Shown here in pieces: positions 34,659-42,244 of a DNA stretch of 64,000 nucleotides. The notes beneath the pieces were generated by a model. The model did no database searches, was not told where the DNA came from, and was given only the letters and a program-made list of their open reading frames with translations. Positions within the stretch are counted from its first letter, which is position 1. Every line of letters starts with the position of its first letter. This DNA is from Roseococcus sp. SYP-B2431 (GTDB lineage: Bacteria > Pseudomonadota > Alphaproteobacteria > Acetobacterales > Acetobacteraceae), in contig NZ_SJXD01000011.1 in assembly GCF_004336745.1 (NCBI RefSeq), positions 62,001 to 126,000 of the forward strand, written 5' to 3'. The position numbers were made by a program, and so were the translations under genes.

Positions 34659-35368
34659 TGAACATGATGACCTCCAGCCCTCCTCGCATCCTCGTCGTCG
34701 ACGACGATCCGGACTTCGCCCAACTGCTCGGCGACTATCTCGGCCTGCACGGCTGCACGGTCCAGGCCGCGCAGGACGAGCCGCAACTGCAATCCGCCGT
34801 CACGACCTTCGCGCCCGACCTGGTGCTGCTCGACCAGCGGCTGGGCCATGTCTCCGGCACGGACGTTCTGCGCGGGCTCCGCGCCGTCTCCGATGTGCCC
34901 TGCATCATCGTCACCGGCGCTTCCGAGACGATGGACCGCATCGTCAACCTCGAGATCGGCGCGGATGACGAGATGGAGAAGACCATCACGCCGCGCGAGA
35001 TGCTGGCTCGCATCCGTTCCGTCCTGCGCCGCCGCCGCCGCGAGGGCGACGCCCCGGCCGTCGAGCCCGCGCGGCCGAGCTGGCATCTCGACACCGAGCG
35101 GCGGGTGCTGAGGCAGCCGGGCGGCGCGGTCTGCGCGCTGACCAATGCGGAGTTCGAGACGCTGCAGATGCTGCATGCGGCGAAGGGAAATCCCGTCAGC
35201 CGGGCCGAGCTGTGCCGGCAGGTCTTCGGCCGGCCCTTCCGCGTCGGCGACCGCGCCGTGGACACGATCGTGAAGAACCTGCGGCGCAAGATCGAGCCGG
35301 AGGCGAGCGACTTCGTCGCCATCCAGGCGGTGCGGACCTTCGGCTACGTGTTCGTCGGCTTTCCGTAA
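34655..35368 (+). CDS. OmpR-type response regulator with an atypical receiver
   Basis: A 237-residue regulator: receiver at about 10-125 and a winged-helix DNA-binding domain at about 140-235 (LTNAEFETLQMLHAAKGNPVSR, VDTIVKNLRRKIEP, VRTFGYVF). Acidic pocket Asp16-18, phospho-Asp60 (LLDQRLGHVSG), Thr87 and Lys109 are present. After beta-5 the usual GADDYLxKPF reads GADDEMEKTI, losing the Tyr and Pro of the output face, so partner recognition may differ. ATGA overlap with the kinase gene. A stem (35374-35395) follows the stop. Confidence 0.9.
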   Translation: MMNMMTSSPPRILVVDDDPDFAQLLGDYLGLHGCTVQAAQDEPQLQSAVTTFAPDLVLLDQRLGHVSGTDVLRGLRAVSDVPCIIVTGASETMDRIVNLEIGADDEMEKTITPREMLARIRSVLRRRRREGDAPAVEPARPSWHLDTERRVLRQPGGAVCALTNAEFETLQMLHAAKGNPVSRAELCRQVFGRPFRVGDRAVDTIVKNLRRKIEPEASDFVAIQAVRTFGYVFVGFP

Positions 35369-35373
35369 CGGAT

Positions 35374-35395
35374 TCCGTGCCCTTGTCCGCACGGA
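35374..35395 (+). terminator. Terminator-like hairpin after the response regulator
   Basis: TCCGTGC (35374-35380) and GCACGGA (35389-35395) form a 7-bp stem with an 8-nt loop, 5 nt after the stop codon. It lacks a T-run, so termination here is plausible but not certain. It separates the two-component pair from the riboswitch operon. Confidence 0.4.
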
Positions 35396-35539
35396 TCGGT
35401 TGACGATACGGTCCTGCCCGCAAGCCTCCATGACGTGGGGCCCTTGGGGGAAACATCATGCGCTCCGTCGCGCGCCAGCCGCCGTCCGTGCCCGCCCGTC
35501 CCGATGGCGCCTTGCCTCTTCCGGCCGGGGACGATATCG

Positions 35540-35740
35540 ACGGCCCCGGATGGTCCCGCGCAAGCGGGTCAAAAGGGAATGCCGTGAGTTCCTCGGAACA
35601 AGTCGGCAGCTGCCCCCGCAACTGTCAGCGGCGAGACGCTGGCCCTTCCGCCGTGCGCGATGCGCGGCGGGCCACTGCGGCGAAAGCCGCGGGAAGGCCG
35701 GGCCTGCATCGACGACCCGCGAGCCAGGAGACCTGCCATC
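35540..35740 (+). ncRNA. Cobalamin riboswitch
   Basis: The leader has the ordered conserved blocks of the AdoCbl-type cobalamin riboswitch: the paired GGTCCCGC/GCGGGTC arm with AAAAGGGAAT (35551-35580), GCAGCTGCCCCCGCAACTGT (35605-35624), GCCACTG (35671-35677) with GGGAAGGCCGGGCC later, and the B12-box GAGCCAGGAGACCTGCC (35721-35737). It ends about 50 nt before the start of the binding-protein gene. No terminator with a T-run lies between, so control is probably by hiding the ribosome site AAGGAG at 35779-35784. In the known class, cobalamin binding turns expression off. The downstream genes are an ABC transporter and a core MetE. Confidence 0.95.
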
Positions 35741-35789
35741 CGAACGACCCATCACGACCAGGCGGGGTGCCCTGGGCAAGGAGAATGAG

Positions 35790-36776
35790 ATGACCGATCA
35801 CGCCGCCTCACGGCCTGGCTTCGCTTTGTCGCGCCGCGCGCTGGCCGCAGGAGTTGCCGGCGCAGGCCTGGCAAAGCCGGCGCTGGCCCAGGCCCGCCCC
35901 CGCCTTCGCGTCGGCGTGCCGACCAAGGCCTATTGGCCGACCATCATCGCCACCGCGGCCGAGCAGCAGAAATTCTTCGAAAAGGAAGGTCTTGCCGTCG
36001 AGACCACCATCTACCGCGGCGGCGCGGAGTGCTTCGAGGCGCTGGCCGCCGGCGCGGCGGACCTGATCCTCGATCCGCCCTCGCTCGTCGCGGCCGGCAT
36101 CAGGCGCGGCTTCGGCTCCAAGCTCGTGACCTCCGGCGCGCTCGCCTATTTCGGCTGGCATCTGATGGTGCGGACGGATTCGCCCATCCGCGAGGTCTCG
36201 GAACTCGCGGGCAAGAAGCTCGGCATCACCTCGCGCGGCTCGGGCTCGGACCTGCTGGCGCAATGGACCGAGGTGGACCGCCGGGTCACGACCAACCGCG
36301 TGCCGGTGGGCGGCGGCGGGCTCGTGCCGAACCTGCGCTCGCGCAACATCGACGCCGCGGTGATCTACTCGCCGCTGAGCTTCCAGCTCCTGCGGGCCAA
36401 CCAGGCGCGCAGCCTCATCGATTTCGGCACGGCGATCCCGCAGCACACCACCGCCGGCTGGATCGCCAGCGACCGCATCATCCGCGACACGCCCCAGGCC
36501 GTGCAGGGCGGCGTGAACGCGATCTATGGCGGCCTGGGCTGGCTGCGCGCGAATCGCGGCCCGGCGGTCGAGCTCATCTCCACCAACAACGAGATCCCGC
36601 CCGAGATCGCGACGATCGAGTACCAGGAGACCATCCTCAAGCTCTCGGTCGACGGCGTGATCGAGCAGGCGCAGGTGGCCTATTCGCTCGAGCTCGCGCG
36701 CATGATCGGCATGACCGACCTGGCCCCGGTCGAGGAGGTCTTCACGACGCGCTTCCGCCCGGTTCCGACCCGCTGA
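35790..36776 (+). CDS. ABC transporter substrate-binding protein, SsuA/TauA/NMT1-like
   Basis: A 328-residue periplasmic protein of the NitT/TauT class. A twin-arginine-type signal (LSRRALAAGVAGAGLAKPALAQA) precedes RLRVGVPTKAYWPTIIATAAEQQKFFEKEGLAVE, the family's N-terminal lobe, with AGAADLILDPPSLVAAGIRRG and REVSELAGKKLGITSRGSGSD. The start has AAGGAG 6 nt upstream. It is the first gene under the cobalamin riboswitch and overlaps the permease by one base (TGATG). Family members bind sulfonates, thiamine precursors, nitrate or aromatic acids. The riboswitch suggests a ligand linked to methionine or cobalamin metabolism, not proven. Confidence 0.88.
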   Translation: MTDHAASRPGFALSRRALAAGVAGAGLAKPALAQARPRLRVGVPTKAYWPTIIATAAEQQKFFEKEGLAVETTIYRGGAECFEALAAGAADLILDPPSLVAAGIRRGFGSKLVTSGALAYFGWHLMVRTDSPIREVSELAGKKLGITSRGSGSDLLAQWTEVDRRVTTNRVPVGGGGLVPNLRSRNIDAAVIYSPLSFQLLRANQARSLIDFGTAIPQHTTAGWIASDRIIRDTPQAVQGGVNAIYGGLGWLRANRGPAVELISTNNEIPPEIATIEYQETILKLSVDGVIEQAQVAYSLELARMIGMTDLAPVEEVFTTRFRPVPTR

Positions 36777-37528
36777 TGTCACGCGCGTCCATGCTGGCGG
36801 CGCGGCTGCTGCTGCTGGCGCTGGCGCTCGGACTCTGGGAGGCGCTGCCGCGGCTCGGCTGGGTGGACGATGAGATCCTGCCGCCGTTCAGCGCCGTCTT
36901 CGTCACGGCGCTGCAGCTGCTGCAGCGCCCGGCGATCCATGGCGATCTCGTGACCACCGGGCTGCAGCTCGGCGCGGCGCTGATCATCTCCGTGCCGACG
37001 GGCGTCCTGCTTGGCATCCTGCTGGCGGAGAACAAGCGGCTCGCCCAGGTCTGCGAGCCGCTGCTCTACTTCCTCTTCAGCGTGCCGAAGTCGATCTTCC
37101 TGCCGCTCTTCATCCTCACCCTCGGCATCAGCTTCTGGCAGAAGGTCGCCTTCGGCTGCTTCTCGACCATTCTCATCGTGCTGATGAGCGCGACCGCCGC
37201 CGTGCGCTCGGTGCGCGAGGAGCATGTGCTGACGGCGCGCTCCTACGGCGCGACCCGCGCGCAGATCACGCGCCACGTCTACCTGCCGAGCATGCTGCCG
37301 GTGCTGCTCGAGGCGCTGCGGCTGGCCGTGATCTTCTCCACCACCGCCGTGGTCCTGGCGGAGATGTACGCCTCGCGCAGCGGCATCGGCCAGCAGATCG
37401 CGAGCTGGGGCGAAAGCTTCATGATGCGCCAGCTCTTCGCCGGCGTGTTGATCGTCTCGGTGACGGCGATCGTGATCAACGAGTTCATCCGATGGATCGA
37501 GAACCGATGCAGCCACTGGCGCAGCTAG
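36776..37528 (+). CDS. ABC transporter permease (SsuC/TauC-like)
   Basis: A 250-residue inner-membrane protein with about six membrane helices. The BPD-transport EAA-like loop is VREEHVLTARSYGATRAQITRHVYLP. Start and end helices (AARLLLLALALGLWEALPRL and FAGVLIVSVTAIVINEFIRWIE) are clear. It is coupled to the binding protein by a TGATG overlap. Directly after the stop codon begins the first copy of the two-hairpin repeat (37529-37632), before the ATPase gene. Confidence 0.9.
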   Translation: MSRASMLAARLLLLALALGLWEALPRLGWVDDEILPPFSAVFVTALQLLQRPAIHGDLVTTGLQLGAALIISVPTGVLLGILLAENKRLAQVCEPLLYFLFSVPKSIFLPLFILTLGISFWQKVAFGCFSTILIVLMSATAAVRSVREEHVLTARSYGATRAQITRHVYLPSMLPVLLEALRLAVIFSTTAVVLAEMYASRSGIGQQIASWGESFMMRQLFAGVLIVSVTAIVINEFIRWIENRCSHWRS

Positions 37529-37632
37529 AGCGTGATGACTTGAGGCCGCTCCGGCCGAAAAGTCTGAATCACGCTCTCGGCAAAATCTCAGAGCGCGGAT
37601 TGTGAGCGGATGCGAATGAAGCAAGCTCTGAG
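37529..37632 (+). repeat. Two-hairpin structured repeat, copy 1
   Basis: Hairpin 1: AGCGTGAT (37529-37536) pairs with ATCACGCT (37568-37575), GACTT (37537-37541) with AAGTC (37560-37564), leaving TGA bulged on the 3' side. The apex is GGCCG-CTC-CGGCC. After CGGCAAA (37578-37584), hairpin 2 pairs CTCAGAGC (37587-37594) with GCTCTGAG (37625-37632) around GTGAGCGGATGCGAA. A second copy at 61154-61258 keeps the single-stranded parts while its stem bases change in matching pairs. The element sits between two genes of the riboswitch operon. Confidence 0.75.
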
Positions 37633-37657
37633 CGAGCGGGCGGTGACGGAGCGGCCG

Positions 37658-38428
37658 ATGATCGAGGTCATCGGCCTCGGCCACACCTATGAATCGCGCG
37701 GCGTCGCCTCGCGCGCGCTGGAGGACATCGCGCTGACGGTGCAGGCCGGGCGCTTCACCGTGATCGTGGGGCCGAGCGGCTGCGGCAAGTCCTCGCTGCT
37801 CATGATGATGGCGGGGCTGCGCCGGCAGACCGAGGGCACCATCCTCGTGGACGGCAGGCCCATGCTGGATCCGGACCCGGACCGCGTGGGCGTCGTCTTC
37901 CAGGACGCGAACCTCTTCCCCTGGCTGAGCGCGATCGACAACGTGGCCTTCCCGCTCATGCTGCGCGGCCTGGGCAGGTCCGAGCGGCTTGACCGGGCCT
38001 CCGCGATGCTGGAGCTCGTGGGCCTCGGCCATGCCGGCGCGCGCTACCCCTCCGAGCTCTCGGGCGGCATGAAGCAGCGCGTCTCCATCGCGCGCGGCCT
38101 CGTGCAGGACCCGCCGGTGCTGCTGATGGACGAGCCCTTCGCCGCGCTGGACGAGCAGACCCGCATGACGATGGGCGAGGAACTGCTGCGCATCTGGTCC
38201 CAGACCTCCAAGACGGTGGTCTTCGTCACGCACAGCCTGAGCGAGGCCGTCTACCTGGCCGACGAGGTCCTGGTCATGTCGGCCCATCCCGGCCGCATCA
38301 TCGACCGCATCGAGGTGGAGCTGCCGCGGCCGCGCACCTACGAGATGATGGCCACCGCCACCTTCGGCCAGCTGCGCGACCGCATCTGGCGGCAGATCCG
38401 GAGCCCCCAGCCCGGAAATCCCGCGTGA
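37658..38428 (+). CDS. ABC transporter ATP-binding protein (SsuB/TauB-like)
   Basis: A 256-residue ATPase. Walker A GPSGCGKSSLL, Q-loop VVFQDANLFPW, signature LSGGMKQRVSIARGL, Walker B VLLMDEPFAALD and the H-loop VFVTHSLSEA are all intact, with the D-loop sequence typical of the nitrate/sulfonate/taurine group. The ATG at 37658 has GGAG 7 nt upstream; in-frame ATG codons at 37610 and 37616 fall in the repeat element and are unlikely starts. The stop overlaps the second permease start (GTGA). Confidence 0.92.
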   Translation: MIEVIGLGHTYESRGVASRALEDIALTVQAGRFTVIVGPSGCGKSSLLMMMAGLRRQTEGTILVDGRPMLDPDPDRVGVVFQDANLFPWLSAIDNVAFPLMLRGLGRSERLDRASAMLELVGLGHAGARYPSELSGGMKQRVSIARGLVQDPPVLLMDEPFAALDEQTRMTMGEELLRIWSQTSKTVVFVTHSLSEAVYLADEVLVMSAHPGRIIDRIEVELPRPRTYEMMATATFGQLRDRIWRQIRSPQPGNPA

Positions 38429-39195
38429 GCCCTTCCGCCATCCGCTGGCTGATCGGCGGAATCCTGCTGGTGCTGTGGGAGGTGCTGCCGCGCGCGGGGC
38501 TGGTGCCGCAGCTCTTCCTGCCGGCGCTCAGCCAGACCATCGCTGTCGCAATCGCCGACTGGCGCATCTTCGCCGAGGCCCTGGCGGTGACGCTCAGCGA
38601 GGCGGCGGTCGCGCTCGTCTTCGCCTGCGGGGGCGGCATCCTGGCCGGGGCGTTGCTGGGGAGCGTCGCGCGGCTGCGCGGGCTGCTGCTGCCGGTCGTC
38701 TCCAGCCTCTATGCGGTGCCGCTGGTGGTGCTCTATCCGGTCTTCACCGCCTGGTTCGGCATCGGCGCGCAGTCGAAGATCGCCTTCGCCTCCCTCTACG
38801 GCTTCTTCCCGACGCTCCTCGGCACGGCCGCCGGCATCCAGACGATCGACGCGCAGCTGCTGGTGACCGCGCGCAGCATGGGCGCGACCCTGTCCCAGCG
38901 CCTGCGGCACGTCGTGCTGCCCGCCGCCATCCCCACCGTCATCGCCAGCCTGCGACTCGGCGGCGCGCTGGTCATCGTGGGCGTGGTGGTCTCCGAGATG
39001 CTGACCTCCTCGGCCGGCATCGGCTATCTCATCACCTCCTACCGCACGGTGCTGGACAGCCCGCGCGTCTATGTCGGCATCCTGCTCGTGCTGCTGCTCG
39101 GCGTCCTGCTGGACCTCGGGATGCGCCTGCTGGAGCATGCCGCCACCCGTCATCGCCCCTCGGCCGTACCGCGCCGCGCGGCGCCCGCCATCTGA
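38425..39195 (+). CDS. ABC transporter permease, second subunit
   Basis: A 256-residue membrane protein with about six helices and the permease loop (ARSMGATLSQRLRHVVLPAAIP). It starts with GTG in a 4-nt overlap with the ATPase gene. It is only distantly similar to the first permease, so the transporter is probably a heterodimer, which is less common in the SsuABC/TauABC class, where one permease gene is usual. Followed after 21 nt by the core methionine synthase. Confidence 0.9.
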   Translation: MSPSAIRWLIGGILLVLWEVLPRAGLVPQLFLPALSQTIAVAIADWRIFAEALAVTLSEAAVALVFACGGGILAGALLGSVARLRGLLLPVVSSLYAVPLVVLYPVFTAWFGIGAQSKIAFASLYGFFPTLLGTAAGIQTIDAQLLVTARSMGATLSQRLRHVVLPAAIPTVIASLRLGGALVIVGVVVSEMLTSSAGIGYLITSYRTVLDSPRVYVGILLVLLLGVLLDLGMRLLEHAATRHRPSAVPRRAAPAI

Positions 39196-39216
39196 CCACC
39201 GATAGGACCGCATCCC

Positions 39217-40251
39217 ATGGCCGACACCCTTCCGCTCCTGCCCACGACCGTGGTGGGGAGCTATCCGCAGCCGGCCTGGCTGGTGGACCAGGAGGCGCTG
39301 CGCCAGCGGCTCGTGCCCCGCGTCCGCGCGCCCGAGATCTGGCGCGTGCCTGAGGAGCGGCTGCACGCCGCGCAGGACGACGCCACCCTGCTCGCCATGC
39401 GCGACATGGAGCGCGCCGGCATCGACATCATCACCGACGGCGAGATCCGGCGGGAGAGCTACTCCAACCACTTCGCGAATTCGCTTGAGGGCATCGACGC
39501 GGCCAATCCGGGCGAGGTCATCGGCCGCACCGGCAAGCCGACGCTCGTTCCCCGCGTCGTCGGCCGCGTGAAGCGCGCGCATGCCGTCGAGGTGGAGGAC
39601 ATCAGGTTCGCGCGCGCGAACACCGACCGGCAGCTCAAGATCACGCTGCCCGGCGCCTTCACCATGACGCGGCAGGCGAAGAACGAGTTCTACAAGGACG
39701 AGGCCGACCTCGCGATGGACTACGCGGCCGCGCTCAACGAGGAGATCCTGGAGCTCAAGGCCGCCGGCGTGGACGTGATCCAGCTCGACGAGCCCTGGAT
39801 GCAGGCCTTCCCCGAGGAGGCGCGCCGCTTCGCCGTTGCCGCCATCAACCGCGCGCTGAAGGACGTCCCCGGCACCACCATCGTGCACATGTGCTTCGGC
39901 TATGCGGCCATGGTGGACGGCAAGCCGAGCGGCTACTCCTTCCTGCCGGAGCTCTCGGAGACCATCGCGCAGCAGGTCTCCATCGAGGCGGCCCAGCCCA
40001 ATCTCGACCTGGGCGTGCTGCGGGAGCTGAACAAGACCGTGCTGGTCGGCGTGCTCGACCTCAGCTCGCCCGAGGTGGAGACGCCGGAGATCGTCGCCGA
40101 GCGGCTGCGGCGGGCGTTGAAGGTGCTGCCGGCCGAGCGCATCGTGGCCGCGCCGGATTGCGGGATGAAGTATCTCCCGCGTGAGCGCGCCTTCGGGAAG
40201 CTCAAGGCGATGGCCGAAGGGGCCGCGATCGTGCGACGGGAAATCCAGTAG
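39217..40251 (+). CDS. Core MetE: cobalamin-independent methionine synthase lacking the N-terminal domain
   Basis: A 344-residue single-domain enzyme corresponding to the C-terminal catalytic half of MetE. Zinc ligands are complete: His224 and Cys226 (VHMCFGY), Glu257 (SIEAAQP) and Cys315 (APDCGMKY). The homocysteine-binding LDEPW is at 190-194 and GSYP at 14-17. Full MetE (about 750 residues) needs its N-terminal half for polyglutamyl folate, so short forms are thought to use another methyl donor (Mes-type synthases) or to be alkyl transferases. Position under a B12 riboswitch with a transporter fits a B12-saving methionine route. It is followed by a hairpin (40262-40280). Which methyl donor is used is unknown. 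Confidence 0.85.
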   Translation: MADTLPLLPTTVVGSYPQPAWLVDQEALRQRLVPRVRAPEIWRVPEERLHAAQDDATLLAMRDMERAGIDIITDGEIRRESYSNHFANSLEGIDAANPGEVIGRTGKPTLVPRVVGRVKRAHAVEVEDIRFARANTDRQLKITLPGAFTMTRQAKNEFYKDEADLAMDYAAALNEEILELKAAGVDVIQLDEPWMQAFPEEARRFAVAAINRALKDVPGTTIVHMCFGYAAMVDGKPSGYSFLPELSETIAQQVSIEAAQPNLDLGVLRELNKTVLVGVLDLSSPEVETPEIVAERLRRALKVLPAERIVAAPDCGMKYLPRERAFGKLKAMAEGAAIVRREIQ

Positions 40252-40261
40252 AGGGACCGGG

Positions 40262-40280
40262 CGAGGGGCCTTGCCCCTCG
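40262..40280 (+). terminator. Terminator-like hairpin after core MetE
   Basis: CGAGGGGC (40262-40269) and GCCCCTCG (40273-40280) form a perfect 8-bp stem with a CTT loop, 10 nt after the stop codon. No T-run follows. It probably marks the end of the riboswitch operon or its partial attenuation. Confidence 0.5.
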
Positions 40281-40348
40281 ACCGTGGCAGCGATCGCCGG
40301 CGCATGTCGTGGTATCCGCGATGGGGGCGGTGCCGCCCCAGGGGCGAG

Positions 40349-40876
40349 ATGAGCTTGAGCACGACCGTCGGACCAAGCTTGCACCCCCATGCCGCGCGGC
40401 TGCTGATCCTTCACCACTCGCGCACCGGCGGCACGGCAGCCATGGCGGAGGCCGCCTGCGAGGCCGCCGCGTCCGAGTCGGAGACGCGGCTGCTGAAGGC
40501 GGAGGAGGCCGGCCCCGACGATCTGCTCGCGGCCCAGGGCTATATCTTCGCGGCGCCGGAAAACCTGGGCTCCCTCTCCGGCCCGATGAAGGACCTCTTC
40601 GACCGCTGCTACTACCCGCTGCTCGACTGCATCCAGGGGCGGGCCTTCGCGCTGATGGTCTGCGCCGGCACGGATGGGCAGGGCGCCATCCGCCAGATGC
40701 GCCGCATCGCCACGGGCTGGCGCCTGCGCGAGGTGGCCGAGCCCGTGCTCGTCCTCACCGGCGCGCAGACGCCGGGGGTCATCCTCGCGCCCAAGCGCCT
40801 CTCCGACGCGCAGCTCGCACCCTGCCGCGACCTCGGCGCCGCCATGGCGGCCGGCCTGGCGCTCGGCATCTTCTGA
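40349..40876 (+). CDS. Flavodoxin-like NAD(P)H-dependent oxidoreductase
   Basis: A 175-residue flavodoxin-fold protein. The FMN phosphate loop is HHSRTGGTAAMAEAA; the AAPENLGSLSGPMKDLFDR segment and the GRAFALMVCAGTDGQGAIRQM strand-loop follow the WrbA/NADPH-FMN-reductase plan. Length is near the family norm. The start at 40349 is preceded by AGGGG. It lies about 100 nt after core metE and its hairpin; if co-transcribed, a flavodoxin could serve as the reductant for a methyl-transfer system, but that is speculation. Confidence 0.7.
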   Translation: MSLSTTVGPSLHPHAARLLILHHSRTGGTAAMAEAACEAAASESETRLLKAEEAGPDDLLAAQGYIFAAPENLGSLSGPMKDLFDRCYYPLLDCIQGRAFALMVCAGTDGQGAIRQMRRIATGWRLREVAEPVLVLTGAQTPGVILAPKRLSDAQLAPCRDLGAAMAAGLALGIF

Positions 40877-40947
40877 AGATCGCCGTCTTGCCGGATCGCG
40901 CCGCGGCGCGGAGAGTTCCGCGGCCAACAACCGTGGAAACGTCCCTC

Positions 40948-41544
40948 ATGAAGCTCTCCTTCTCCGGCGCCAGCCCCTACGTGCGGAAGGCCATGGCCTG
41001 CGCGATCCTCCGCGGCATCGACGGGCAGCTCTCCGACCTGGGCCTCAAGACGGCGGATGCCGGCCTCGCCGCCCTGAACCCGCTGGGGAAGATCCCCACC
41101 CTCGTCACGGCCGAGGGCGTGGCGCTCTACGACAGCCCGGTGATCTGCGAGTATCTCGACAGCATCGGCTTCGCGCCGAAGCTCTTCCCGGAAGCCGGAC
41201 CCGCGCGCTGGAAGGCACTGCAGCTCCAGGCGCTCGGCGACGGCATCATGGATGCCAGCCAGCCCCGCCGCCGCGAGATCGCGCTGCCGCAGGATGACGG
41301 CCGCAAGGAGTATATCGCGACCCAGCGCGGCAAGGTCGAGCGGGCGCTGGACAAGCTGGAGGCCGAGGCCGGCCAGTTCGGCTCGCTGACGACGATCGGC
41401 GAGATCACCGTCGCCTGCGCGCTCGGCTATCTCGACTTCCGCTACGCGAACGAGCCCTGGCGCGCGGGGCGCCCGAAACTCGAGGCCTGGTACGCCAAGG
41501 TCCTGGCCATGCCCGCGCTGGCGCGGACCATGCCTGTCGCCTGA
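40948..41544 (+). CDS. Glutathione S-transferase family protein
   Basis: A 198-residue GST. The N-terminal thioredoxin-like domain (1-78) starts with KLSFSGASPYVRKAMACAI, with a Ser rather than Cys in the active-site turn, and has the cis-Pro motif GKIPTLV and the glutathione-binding YDSPVICEYLD. The helical C-terminal domain follows (81-198). A GTG at 40933 would add five residues. It may detoxify an electrophile or isomerise an intermediate; the role here is unknown. Confidence 0.85.
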   Translation: MKLSFSGASPYVRKAMACAILRGIDGQLSDLGLKTADAGLAALNPLGKIPTLVTAEGVALYDSPVICEYLDSIGFAPKLFPEAGPARWKALQLQALGDGIMDASQPRRREIALPQDDGRKEYIATQRGKVERALDKLEAEAGQFGSLTTIGEITVACALGYLDFRYANEPWRAGRPKLEAWYAKVLAMPALARTMPVA

Positions 41545-41620
41545 ATGTCATCGTCGCGATGATTGAGTGGGCGCGGACTCGCCCGTAAGGATGAGCCCTC
41601 CAGAAGCAGGGGTGCCCCCG

Positions 41621-42172
41621 ATGAGCGATCCGCGGCTCGCCCAAATCGCCGAGCTGATCGAGCTCAAGGCGGGCGGGCAGTATGGCCTGGCCGAGATCAA
41701 CCAGCGCCAGCACGCGCTGCAATCGGCCTGGCTGGCCGAGCGGCAGGGCTGCCCCGAGAGCCTGATCGCGGCGGCGCTGCTGCACGACATCGGCCACATG
41801 GTCCACGACCTCGGCGACAATCCCGCCGAGGACGGGGTGGACGACAGGCATGAGGAGCTCGGCCACGCCTTCCTCGCCTCCATGTTCGGCCCGGAGGTGA
41901 CGGAGCCCGTCCGGCTGCACGTCGCCGCCAAGCGCTATCTCTGCGCGGTGGAGCCGGACTACTTCGCCCGGCTTTCCCGGGATTCGGTCCAGAGCCTGAG
42001 CCTCCAGGGCGGACCGATGTCGCCCGGCGAGATCGCGGAATTCGAGGCGGTGCCGCAGCACCGGGAGGCGGTGCAGCTCCGCCGCTTCGACGAGCAGGCG
42101 AAGGTGAAGGGGCTGGAGACGCCGCCCGCCTCGCACTTCATGCGGTATGTGGAGCGGGTGATCCTGAAGTAG
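41621..42172 (+). CDS. HD-domain diiron oxygenase, PhnZ-like
   Basis: A 183-residue HD-domain protein. Beyond HD (His55-Asp56 in LLHDIGHM) it keeps the diiron and substrate residues of the PhnZ/TmpB group: Tyr21 and Glu25, His31 (HALQSA), His77, His100, Lys104 and Asp157 (RRFDEQ). PhnZ cleaves the C-P bond of hydroxyphosphonates using O2. No partner phosphonate hydroxylase gene lies here, so either a partner is elsewhere or the substrate differs. ATG at 41621 is used; ATGs at 41567 and 41591 are also in frame. It ends in a shared convergent gap with a hairpin at 42207-42225. Confidence 0.8.
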   Translation: MSDPRLAQIAELIELKAGGQYGLAEINQRQHALQSAWLAERQGCPESLIAAALLHDIGHMVHDLGDNPAEDGVDDRHEELGHAFLASMFGPEVTEPVRLHVAAKRYLCAVEPDYFARLSRDSVQSLSLQGGPMSPGEIAEFEAVPQHREAVQLRRFDEQAKVKGLETPPASHFMRYVERVILK

Positions 42173-42206
42173 CTGGCGCCCTCCGGCCCGGCCCCGGGCA
42201 CGGCCT

Positions 42207-42225
42207 CCGGCCGCCTTGCGGCCGG
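42207..42225. terminator. Terminator-like hairpin between convergent genes
   Basis: CCGGCCGC (42207-42214), loop CTT, GCGGCCGG (42218-42225): a perfect 8-bp stem between the HD oxygenase and the Bug receptor, which converge. It has the same CTT loop as the hairpin after core MetE. No T-run. Confidence 0.5.
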
Positions 42226-42244
42226 GTGCGGCGCCCGCCTGGAA

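Noticed and set aside
42181-42244. Possible small RNA between convergent genes
   Set aside because: Only a simple 8-bp hairpin is present and no promoter is visible, so a terminator is the simpler explanation.
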